This document shows, piece by piece, positions 16,785 through 22,456 of a stretch of 22,456 nt of DNA. How positions within the stretch are numbered: the stretch's first letter is position 1; every line of letters begins with the position of its first letter. Source of the DNA: Betaproteobacteria bacterium (lineage in GTDB: Bacteria > Pseudomonadota > Gammaproteobacteria > Burkholderiales > Burkholderiaceae_C); the NCBI GenBank assembly GCA_025354965.1, contig JANXLW010000142.1, positions 1 to 22,456 of the forward strand. The letters are read 5' to 3'. Below the pieces are notes generated by a model. It searched no databases. It was not told the origin of the DNA and saw only the letters and a list, made by a program, of their open reading frames with translations. The translations under genes and the position numbers were made by a program.

Positions 16785-18442
16785 AATGCCCACCGGCAAT
16801 GGCCGAGCTGCTGTGTCGTTGCCTGCTGGCTCTGCTGGCGGCGTCGAGCGCGGCGCTCTGTAGCGCCGAACCGCAGGCCAGCGCCGGCGAGGTCATCTAC
16901 CGCCAAGGTGTGCTGGCGTCGGGCACGGTGCTGCGCGGCGCACGTGAGGCGGGTGTCAGCGTTGAAGGTATCGCTGCCGCTTGCATTACCTGCCACCGTT
17001 CCAGCGGCTTGGGCACCACCGAGGGCCGTATCGTGGTGCCGCCCATCATTGGCAAGTACCTGTTCCGACCCCATTCAACCAACGTCAAAGACATGAGTCT
17101 GCCGCATGTGGCGGGCTACCGTTCGACCCGCGAGCCCTATACCGACGCCAGCTTGGCACAGACCATTCGCGAGGGCAGGGCGCCCAACGGACGAGTGCTC
17201 AATTACCTGATGCCGCGTTACGCGCTCGACGACGCCAGCATGACCGCACTCATCGACTACTTGAAGATCCTGAGTGCAGCGGCAGTGCCCGGTGTGAGTG
17301 ACGAAACGCTGCACTTTGCCACCATCATCACGCCGGACGCCGATGCGACCCAGCGCAAAGGCATGCTGGATGTCATGGAGCGATTCTTTGCTGACAAGAA
17401 TTCCTTTATTCGCGGCGGCTTGCGCCCCATGCAGGCCTCGCGCGAGATCGAATACCGGGTCTCGCGCCGCTGGCAACTGCATGTCTGGCAACTCACAGGA
17501 GAGCCCGATCAGTGGGAGCAGCAGCTGCGCATGAAGTTGGCGGCCGAGCCGGTGTTCGCCGTGATCTCGGGCCTGGGTGCACGGAACTGGGCGCCGGTAC
17601 ACCGCTTTTGCCAGGCCGCCAAATTGCCCTGCCTGTTGCCCAATGTGGAGCTGCCGGTGGTGGCAGAAGATGATTTCTATCCGGTTTATTTTTCGCGCGG
17701 CGTGTTGTTGGAGGCCGATTTGATGGCCAGTTGGCTCACCGACCCCTCGGCCAGTAACACTGACCGACCGCCAGCGCGACGCCTGGTGCAGGTGTACCGC
17801 CAGGCTGACATCGGTGAAGCGGCCGCGCGTGCCCTTGGCGCCCAGCTCTCGGCGTCTGGCATCGAGATTGAGGATAGGGTGTTGTCGCGCAAGGCGAGCG
17901 ACAGTGCAGAACTCAGCGCGGTATTGCAAGACCTCGGTCGTGAGGACGCGCTGGTGCTGTGGCTGCGCCCAAGCGATCTGGCGGCGCTGCCACCGCAGCT
18001 GCCAACTCTGGCCACCAGCACCCTGGTGTCTGGAATTTTGGCAGGGCTTGAGAATGCACCCTTGCCCCCAAGCTGGCGTACCGATGTGCGCATGACTTAT
18101 CCACTGGACTTGCCGGAGCTGCGCAAAGTGAGGATGAATTTTCCGCTGGGCTGGTTCAAGATCAAGCAGATACCCTTGGTGGCTGAGCGGGTGCAGACGG
18201 ATACTTACGTCGCCTGTGGCATTCTGGCCGAAACTTTAAACGATATGCTGGACAGCTTCGTTCGCGACTACCTGGTCGAGCGGGTTGAAGTGATGCTCAG
18301 TCACCGCATGGTCAACGGTTATTACCCGCGTTTGAGTCTGGCGCCGGGACAGCGCTTCGCCTCCAAGGGCGGTTACATGGTGCGCTTTGCAGACGGGGGT
18401 GGCACCGCACTGGTGGCGGACACCGACTGGACTGTGCCTTGA
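16781..18442 (+). CDS. Periplasmic c-type cytochrome fused to a type-1 periplasmic-binding-protein fold
   Basis: The start is ATG 16781, which overlaps the SCO stop (ATGA, coupling); an upstream GTG at 16757 and a downstream ATG at 16799 are alternatives. The 553-residue product has a signal peptide (to about 29, LCSA|EP). A class-I-like cytochrome c domain follows, with heme motif CITCH (Cys68, Cys71, His72) and likely axial Met144 in NYLMPRYALDD. From about 185 the protein has the pattern of a type-1 periplasmic binding protein (HFATIITPDADATQRKGML, FAVISGLGARNWAPVHRFCQ, LLEADLMASWL, and the C-terminal GYYPRLSLAPGQRF end). It is soluble and periplasmic. Possible roles are an electron carrier for the oxidase or a redox-linked ligand sensor; neither is proven. 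Confidence 0.85.
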   Translation: MKCPPAMAELLCRCLLALLAASSAALCSAEPQASAGEVIYRQGVLASGTVLRGAREAGVSVEGIAAACITCHRSSGLGTTEGRIVVPPIIGKYLFRPHSTNVKDMSLPHVAGYRSTREPYTDASLAQTIREGRAPNGRVLNYLMPRYALDDASMTALIDYLKILSAAAVPGVSDETLHFATIITPDADATQRKGMLDVMERFFADKNSFIRGGLRPMQASREIEYRVSRRWQLHVWQLTGEPDQWEQQLRMKLAAEPVFAVISGLGARNWAPVHRFCQAAKLPCLLPNVELPVVAEDDFYPVYFSRGVLLEADLMASWLTDPSASNTDRPPARRLVQVYRQADIGEAAARALGAQLSASGIEIEDRVLSRKASDSAELSAVLQDLGREDALVLWLRPSDLAALPPQLPTLATSTLVSGILAGLENAPLPPSWRTDVRMTYPLDLPELRKVRMNFPLGWFKIKQIPLVAERVQTDTYVACGILAETLNDMLDSFVRDYLVERVEVMLSHRMVNGYYPRLSLAPGQRFASKGGYMVRFADGGGTALVADTDWTVP

Positions 18443-18461
18443 AGCAGTGCGTTCTGCTTCA
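18440..18461. terminator. Hairpin between convergent genes, containing both stop codons
   Basis: TGAAGCAG (18440-18447) and CTGCTTCA (18454-18461) form a perfect 8-bp stem with a 6-base loop. The left TGA is the stop of the cytochrome gene and the right TCA is the stop of the response regulator on the other strand. No T-run follows on either side, so termination efficiency is uncertain, but the position fits a shared bidirectional terminator or 3' end stabiliser. Confidence 0.5.
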
Positions 18462-19190
18462 CATCACAAAAGTTTGCGCGCGCCGATCACCGACCAGGCG
18501 GGACAGTGATTTTGGCCGTGCGATCAACCCCAGGTCCATCGCTGCCAAGGTAAGTTCAGCAGCATTGCGCAAGCCGAGTTTGTGCATCAGACTGGCGCGG
18601 TGTTTTTCTACCGTCTTGGGGCTCAGATTGAGGAATTCGGCAGTGCCGCGATTGGTGCGACCTTCGGCGATCAGTTGCAAAATGCTACGCTCCCTTTTGG
18701 TGAGCGACTCCAGTTGCGATGATTTGGCTTGCGCTTGCTCGGGATGCAAAAAGCCTTCGACGACGCGACCCATGACATCCGGGCTGAGGTATTTTTTGCC
18801 CGACGCCACGCTGCGCATGGACGCCAGCAAGTCTTCGAAAGTGGTGTCCTTCAACACATAGCCGTCGGTGCCAACCTCCAGGGCGGCGCGTACATAGTCC
18901 TCGTTTCTGAAGTTGGTTAGGAGTATCACGCTGACCTTTGGCTGGCGACGTTTGATCTGCGCCACGGTGTCGATTCCACTGCTACCGAATTGCAGGATGT
19001 CCAACATAATCAGGTCAGGCTCCATGGTCAAACAGGCCTGCACCGCTTCCTTGCCGCCACGCAACTCACCCACCACCGAGAAGTCTGGCTGTGCCGAGAT
19101 CAGCGCTGCCAGCCCGCTTCGAAACAGAACATTGTCATCGACCAACAAGGTTCGAATCTTGTTGGTGTGTTCCACCAGAGATAACGTCAT
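18459..19190 (-). CDS. NarL/FixJ (LuxR-type) DNA-binding response regulator
   Basis: The 243-residue product has a receiver domain (about 12-128) with Asp18, Asp19, phosphoacceptor Asp64, Thr92 and Lys114 (YVLKD) all in place. A GerE-type helix-turn-helix follows (about 155-220: LTKRERSILQLIAEGRTN, LNLSPKTVEKHRASLMHKLG). The loop after Asp64 reads LDILQFGSSGID, lacking the usual Met-Pro, which is uncommon. No histidine kinase is encoded in the window. It faces the copper oxidase block convergently and is the only regulator nearby, so control of that block is plausible; the GTAGGG repeats at 2458-2488 are a candidate target. The true partner kinase and signal are unknown. Confidence 0.93.
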   Translation of the reverse strand: MTLSLVEHTNKIRTLLVDDNVLFRSGLAALISAQPDFSVVGELRGGKEAVQACLTMEPDLIMLDILQFGSSGIDTVAQIKRRQPKVSVILLTNFRNEDYVRAALEVGTDGYVLKDTTFEDLLASMRSVASGKKYLSPDVMGRVVEGFLHPEQAQAKSSQLESLTKRERSILQLIAEGRTNRGTAEFLNLSPKTVEKHRASLMHKLGLRNAAELTLAAMDLGLIARPKSLSRLVGDRRAQTFVM

Positions 19191-19204
19191 AGTGCACTTT
19201 CAAA

Positions 19205-19218
19205 GGTTCAATAGAACC
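19205..19218. promoter_or_regulatory. GGTTC-AATA-GAACC inverted repeat just upstream of the response regulator
   Basis: A perfect 5-4-5 inverted repeat lies 15 to 28 bases before the regulator's ATG, in its leader. It could be an operator for self-control or an mRNA hairpin close to the ribosome site. Its half-sites differ from GTAGGG at 2458. Confidence 0.3.
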
Positions 19219-19251
19219 AAACATGAGTCCCGATTTCAGAGTCCGCAGTCG

Positions 19252-19268
19252 ACAGAATCCGCTTCTGT
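19252..19268. repeat. Inverted repeat ACAGAA-TCCGC-TTCTGT
   Basis: A 6-bp stem with a 5-base loop. On the plus strand it is followed shortly by TTTTT (19276-19280), giving a weak terminator-like look for plus-strand transcripts leaving the regulator region. No plus-strand gene obviously needs it. Confidence 0.3.
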
Positions 19269-19314
19269 TAAAAGTTTTTCCACTAGCCTAAGTTTCTATT
19301 CAAGTCAATCAAAA

Positions 19315-19338
19315 GATTTGTCGAAGATTGATTTGTCG
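19315..19338. repeat. Direct repeat GATTTGTCG x2
   Basis: GATTTGTCG occurs at 19315-19323 and 19330-19338, start to start 15 bp, about 125-150 bp upstream of the regulator start. Tandem copies at this spacing could be protein binding sites; chance in AT-rich DNA is also possible. Confidence 0.3.
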
Positions 19339-19418
19339 TAACGTTTAAGTTAATTTAACAGAGTTTGTGAGTAAATGTTAAACCTGAAAATGAGAAAAAT
19401 CAGGAAACGTGACAAATT

Positions 19419-19439
19419 ACCCGATTAACGTAGTCGGGT
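19419..19439 (-). terminator. Possible terminator hairpin downstream of tRNA-Leu
   Basis: ACCCGA (19419-19424) pairs with TCGGGT (19434-19439) around a 9-base loop, about 75 bases beyond the tRNA 3' end in its direction. On the minus strand it is followed by AATTTGT, a weak T-run. Confidence 0.35.
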
Positions 19440-19512
19440 TTAAGTACCGTCAGCGACTTGACAAAAAGTACCCGTCATGGTCTGTCTTTCAGGCGTCAAC
19501 AAAACAAACGCC

Positions 19513-19597
19513 TGGTGCCCGAGGCCGGAATCGAACCGGCACGCCTTGCGGCGCGGGATTTTGAGTCCCGTGCGTCTACCAATTCCACCACTCGGGC
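19513..19597 (-). tRNA. tRNA-Leu(CAA)
   Basis: Read on the minus strand, the acceptor stem GCCCGAG (19591-19597) pairs with CTCGGGC (19517-19523), followed by discriminator A and an encoded CCA (19513-19515). The D-arm has GGTGGAATTGGTAGAC, the T-arm has GGTTCGATTCC, and an extended variable arm (GCCGCAAGGC) marks a class II tRNA. The anticodon loop is CTCAAAA between CGGGA and TCCCG, giving anticodon CAA, which reads UUG. Length is 85 with CCA. An open frame on the opposite strand passes through it but is not a gene. Confidence 0.96.
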
Positions 19598-19617
19598 CAT
19601 GAGAAGCGAAGGCGCGA

Positions 19618-19623
19618 ATTATG
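19618..19623 (-). promoter_or_regulatory. Candidate -10 box for tRNA-Leu
   Basis: On the minus strand CATAAT lies 21 bases before the tRNA 5' end. A clear -35 at standard spacing is not visible. It would sit in the gap between the divergent tRNA and cysM. Confidence 0.3.
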
Positions 19624-19637
19624 GCACAGTGCGGGGT

Positions 19638-20540
19638 ATGAAATATCCAACCATTGAAGATTCCATCGGCAAGACGCCATTGGTCAGACTGCAACGCGTT
19701 TGTGCTGAGGAAAATGCCAGCCGTGGCAACGTCATTCTGGGCAAGCTCGAAGGCAACAACCCGGCGGGGTCGGTCAAAGATCGTCCGGCCTTGTCGATGA
19801 TCCGCCGGGCGCAGGAGCGCGGCGAGATCAAGCCCGGCGACACGCTGATTGAAGCGACATCGGGCAACACCGGTATTGCGCTGGCTATGGCCGCCGCCAT
19901 CCGGGGCTATCGCATGATTTTGATCATGCCCGAAGACTTGTCCGTCGAGCGCGCCCAAACCATGAAGGCGTTTGGCGCCGAGCTGATTCTCACGCCCAAG
20001 AGCGCCGGTATGGAGTACGCACGGGATTTGGCTTTGCAAATGCAGACCGACGGCAAAGGGCGCGTGCTGGACCAGTTTGCCAATGCCGACAATCCGCGCA
20101 TCCACTTTGAGACCACCGGCCCTGAAATCTGGGATGACACGCACGGACAAATCACGCATTTCGTCAGTGCCATGGGCACCACCGGCACCATCACCGGCGT
20201 TTCGCAGTTTTTAAAGAAGAAAAACCCGGCCGTCAAAATCATCGGTGTGCAACCGAAGGAAGGTTCCCGTATTCCCGGCATCCGAAAATGGCCGCAGGAA
20301 TATTTGCCCAAAATCTACAACCCCACCCAGGTTGACCAGTTGGCGTATGTGAGCCAGGAAGATGCCGAAGAAATGTGCCGTCGACTGGCCCGCGAAGAAG
20401 GCATTTTTGCCGGCATTTCTGCTGCCGGTGCATGCTGCGTGGCGCAAGAAATTTCCCGCCACGCAAACAAGGCGACTATCGTTTTTGTTGTCTGCGACCG
20501 TGGTGACCGCTACCTTTCCACCGGCGTATTTCCGGTTTGA
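19638..20540 (+). CDS. cysM: Cysteine synthase B (O-acetylserine sulfhydrylase B)
   Basis: The 300-residue PLP enzyme makes L-cysteine from O-acetylserine and sulfide (the CysM form also accepts thiosulfate). Start ATG 19638 matches the normal family N-terminus (MKYPTIEDSIGKTPLVRLQR); the frame stays open upstream to 19458 only because it reads through the antisense tRNA. Visible are KLEGNNPAGSVKDRPALSM with PLP lysine Lys47, the TSGNT loop (74-78), and the GTTGTITG phosphate-binding loop. Segments such as IPGIRKWPQEYLP and CDRGDRYLSTGVF are very close to Escherichia coli CysM as I recall it, which distinguishes it from CysK. The gene is divergent from tRNA-Leu and followed 9 bases later by the Nudix gene. 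Confidence 0.95.
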   Translation: MKYPTIEDSIGKTPLVRLQRVCAEENASRGNVILGKLEGNNPAGSVKDRPALSMIRRAQERGEIKPGDTLIEATSGNTGIALAMAAAIRGYRMILIMPEDLSVERAQTMKAFGAELILTPKSAGMEYARDLALQMQTDGKGRVLDQFANADNPRIHFETTGPEIWDDTHGQITHFVSAMGTTGTITGVSQFLKKKNPAVKIIGVQPKEGSRIPGIRKWPQEYLPKIYNPTQVDQLAYVSQEDAEEMCRRLAREEGIFAGISAAGACCVAQEISRHANKATIVFVVCDRGDRYLSTGVFPV

Positions 20541-20549
20541 TGGCGCGCC

Positions 20550-21080
20550 ATGGCTCATTCATTCAAATTTTGCCCGCAGTGTGCGACCGCGCTGGAATTC
20601 ATCGCGCAGCTGGAAGATGGCGGCAAAAAAGAGCGTCTGCGTTGCATTGCCTGCGGCTACACCCACTGGAATAACCCGACACCTGTATTGGCGGCGGTGA
20701 TCGAGTACCAGGGAAAAATTTTGCTGGCGCAAAACGCCGCCTGGCCCGGCAAGATGTTCGCGTTGATCACCGGGTTCATGGAGGCCGGCGAAACGCCGCA
20801 GGGCGGTATTGCGCGTGAGATCAAGGAAGAAACCAGTCTGCAAACGAGCGAGTTGAGCCTGATCGGTGTCTATGATTTTCAACGCATGAACCAGATCATC
20901 ATTGCCTATCATGCGACGTGCCAGGGCGACGTGATTCTTTCGCCCGAACTGGTGGACTACCGGCTTTTTGAGCCTGAACAAGTGAAGTGCTGGCCGGCCG
21001 GCACCGGCTACGCACTGGCCGACTGGTTGCGCTCACGCGGACATGAGCCTCAGTTTGTCGAGTTTCCCAAACGGGCTTAA
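20550..21080 (+). CDS. Zinc-ribbon Nudix hydrolase (NudC-like, short form)
   Basis: The 176-residue product begins with a four-cysteine zinc ribbon (CPQC at 8-11, CIAC at 32-35) followed by a Nudix domain. The Nudix box is complete: Gly74, Glu80, then REIKEE (88-93), binding the metal for cleavage of a nucleoside-diphosphate-X bond. The layout resembles the C-terminal part of NADH pyrophosphatase NudC, but the N-terminal NudC domain is absent and the SQPWPFPxS motif that marks NADH specificity is not seen. The substrate therefore remains open (NADH, ADP-ribose or other). Nine bases after cysM, probably co-transcribed. Confidence 0.9.
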   Translation: MAHSFKFCPQCATALEFIAQLEDGGKKERLRCIACGYTHWNNPTPVLAAVIEYQGKILLAQNAAWPGKMFALITGFMEAGETPQGGIAREIKEETSLQTSELSLIGVYDFQRMNQIIIAYHATCQGDVILSPELVDYRLFEPEQVKCWPAGTGYALADWLRSRGHEPQFVEFPKRA

Positions 21081-21120
21081 CGCCGAAGTCACTAAACTTG
21101 TGCCCTCTCGAGAAAATCAG

Positions 21121-21348
21121 ATGCAAATTGACAAAGAACTTGACGCCCGTGGCCTGAATTGCCCGTTGCCCATCCTGAAGGCTAAAAAGGCACTGTCAGA
21201 GATGCACAGCGGACAGCTTCTGCGCATTGTCGCCACCGACGCCGGTTCGGTGCGGGACTTTCAGGCGTTTGCCAAACAGACCGGTAACGAGTTGGTGGAA
21301 CAACAGACCGTAGACAACGAGTTTTTTCACCTGCTGCGTCGTCGCTAG
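21121..21348 (+). CDS. TusA/SirA-family sulfur carrier protein
   Basis: The 75-residue product has the family signature LDARGLNCPLPILKAKKAL-type N-terminus with Cys14 in CPLP as the persulfide-carrying residue, followed by the beta-alpha-beta-alpha-beta-beta fold ending NEFFHLLRRR. Such proteins relay sulfur in tRNA thiolation, molybdenum cofactor synthesis or sulfur oxidation. Start ATG 21121 is preferred over an in-frame upstream start at 21043, which would overlap the Nudix gene and add residues unlike the family. Forty bases follow the Nudix gene. Nearness to cysM hints at sulfur metabolism. It converges with valS. Confidence 0.92.
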   Translation: MQIDKELDARGLNCPLPILKAKKALSEMHSGQLLRIVATDAGSVRDFQAFAKQTGNELVEQQTVDNEFFHLLRRR

Positions 21349-21358
21349 GGGAAAAGCC

Positions 21359-22456
21359 TTAACCCAGTCGCGCCAACTGGTCATTCAGCTTGGCCAGGTT
21401 CGCCACAAAATCGGCCACCCGTTTGCGTTCCTGCTCAATCACGGCGGGTGGTGCCTTGGCGACAAAAGCAGCGTTGGCCAATTTGCCGTTGGCTCTGGCA
21501 ATTTCGCCCTCCAGTCGAGCGGCTTCTTTGCCCAGTCGAATTTTTTCGGCGGCGACGTCAATCTCCATGTGCAGGCAGATGCGTGCCTCACCCACCACCG
21601 CCACGGGCGCGGCCTGAGCGGCCACGGACCAGGCGGCCTCATCGTGGAACACACGAACCTCGCTCAGCTTCGCCAGCGCTTGCAATACCGGCGCCGACTG
21701 TTTCAGAAAGGCCGCTTGCGCAGTCTGGCTGGCAATCACATAAAGCGGCAACCGGGTGGCCGGCGAGACGCTCATTTCGCCGCGCAGATTGCGGCAGGCA
21801 TCCACCAGCGCTTTGAGTTTTCCAACGTGCGCCAGCGATGCTTCGTCGATGCGTTCCGGCTGTGCCTGAGGGTAGGCGGCGATTGAAGCGGATTCACCAC
21901 TGCGCCCGGCCACCGGCGCCACTTTTTGCCACAGTTCTTCGGTCACGAACGGGATGACCGGGTGTGCCAGGCGCAGGATGGTTTCCAGTGTGCGGATCAG
22001 CGTGCGACGGGTGGCGCGTTGTTGGGCCAGACCGGCCTGTCTGTCCGGGTTGTCTTTTCCTTGTTGAAGCTGCACTTTGGCGATTTCCAGATACCAGTCG
22101 CAAAACTCGTTCCAGACAAAGTCATAAATTGCGCTGGCAACGTTGTCCAGACGGTATTCTTCAAAGCCTTTGGCAACATCAGCTTCTGCGCGCTGCAACA
22201 GCGAGACGATCCAGCGGTCGGCCGCACTGAAATCGAGATAACCGTGCGCGCTACCGCCAACCGCACAGTCCTCTTTGGTGTGCTCGTTCAAGCCGCAATC
22301 GTGGCCTTCGCAGTTCATCAGCACAAAGCGACTGGCGTTCCACAACTTGTTGCAGAAATTGCGGTAGCCTTCGCAGCGCTTGGTGTCGAAGTTGATGCTG
22401 CGCCCCAGCGACGCCAGCGAGGCAAAGGTGAAGCGCAGCGCGTCGGCGCCAAACGC
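21359..22456 (-). CDS. valS: Valyl-tRNA synthetase, C-terminal part (5' end outside window)
   Basis: 365 residues are visible; the frame runs off the window's right edge, so the catalytic half (HIGH site) is not seen. The visible part begins at AFGADALRFTFASLASLG, the end of the catalytic core shortly after the KMSKS region in class I enzymes. It continues through the anticodon-binding helical domain (ASAIYDFVWNEFCDWYLE, HPVIPFVTEELWQ) and finishes with the ValS-specific C-terminal coiled-coil arm (about 60 residues with KEAARLEGEIARANGKL) that contacts the tRNA elbow. This combination identifies ValS rather than IleS or LeuS. It converges on the TusA-type gene with a 10-base gap. Confidence 0.95.
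   Translation of the reverse strand, partial: AFGADALRFTFASLASLGRSINFDTKRCEGYRNFCNKLWNASRFVLMNCEGHDCGLNEHTKEDCAVGGSAHGYLDFSAADRWIVSLLQRAEADVAKGFEEYRLDNVASAIYDFVWNEFCDWYLEIAKVQLQQGKDNPDRQAGLAQQRATRRTLIRTLETILRLAHPVIPFVTEELWQKVAPVAGRSGESASIAAYPQAQPERIDEASLAHVGKLKALVDACRNLRGEMSVSPATRLPLYVIASQTAQAAFLKQSAPVLQALAKLSEVRVFHDEAAWSVAAQAAPVAVVGEARICLHMEIDVAAEKIRLGKEAARLEGEIARANGKLANAAFVAKAPPAVIEQERKRVADFVANLAKLNDQLARLG

Larger units (their letters stand above)
19191..19512. other. AT-rich non-coding region upstream of the response regulator
   Basis: No gene is supported in these 322 bases. By eye, 19260-19410 is clearly richer in A and T than all surrounding DNA. It holds several small inverted and direct repeats, listed separately, and must contain the promoter of the minus-strand regulator. 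I could not assign a confident -35/-10 pair. Confidence 0.6.

Noticed and set aside
18439..19341. Plus-strand ORFs opposite the response regulator
   Set aside because: The minus-strand frame has full receiver and helix-turn-helix motifs; these are shadows.
19458..19637. N-terminal extension of CysM reading PEAGIEPARLAARDFESRAS
   Set aside because: This is the antisense translation of tRNA-Leu(CAA), a well-known annotation artefact. CysM homologues begin at the MKYPTIE start.
21043..21120. Upstream start for the TusA-like protein
   Set aside because: It overlaps the Nudix gene and adds residues absent from this ~75-80 residue family.
2370..22456. Mobile element or genomic island boundaries around the oxidase block
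   Set aside because: I saw no transposase, integrase, phage gene or terminal repeats, and composition of the block resembles its flanks; only the tRNA neighbour and AT-rich spacer hint at it.

Overview
The window looks like chromosomal DNA of a GC-rich betaproteobacterium, probably of Burkholderiales type. This rests on overall base composition, the character of CysM, TusA-type, ValS and tRNA-Leu(CAA), and general similarity of protein sequences. I cannot name the genus from sequence alone.

Layout. Positions 1-2369 hold the end of a catabolic acyl-CoA carboxylase operon: a 5'-truncated biotin-dependent carboxylase alpha subunit that overlaps by one base a BKACE/DUF849 beta-keto acid cleavage enzyme. 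After a regulatory-looking gap with an inverted repeat, a direct repeat and a possible 30-codon upstream ORF, positions 2678-18442 form a co-directional block of seven tightly spaced genes. They encode a 498-aa multicopper oxidase half (type-1 copper plus half a trinuclear site), a 504-aa second half carrying the complementary histidine motifs but no type-1 cysteine, and a 2965-aa secreted protein. That giant begins with a cupredoxin pair whose ligands are lost and continues into Ig/cadherin-like, SdrD-B-like, IPT/TIG, right-handed beta-helix and choice-of-anchor D (ASH) domains. The block continues with a small secreted protein of unknown function, a LolA-fold periplasmic protein, a SCO copper chaperone, and a c-type cytochrome fused to a type-1 periplasmic-binding-protein fold. 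A convergent NarL/FixJ-family response regulator closes the block, separated by a 22-bp hairpin that contains both stop codons.

How the genes may work together (inference). Three secreted cupredoxin proteins, a copper-delivery protein and a periplasmic cytochrome suggest a cell-surface or extracellular copper oxidase system related to the large metal oxidases of the MofA/MnxG/OmpB type. Here the enzyme is split over separate polypeptides and accompanied by a giant adhesin-like scaffold. The substrate (Mn(II), Fe(II) or an organic) cannot be read from the sequence.

Positions 19191-19512 are non-coding, AT-rich and full of small repeats. From 19513 onward the genes are ordinary housekeeping: tRNA-Leu(CAA), cysM, a zinc-ribbon Nudix hydrolase, a TusA/SirA-family sulfur carrier, and the 3' part of valS on the minus strand, cut by the window edge.
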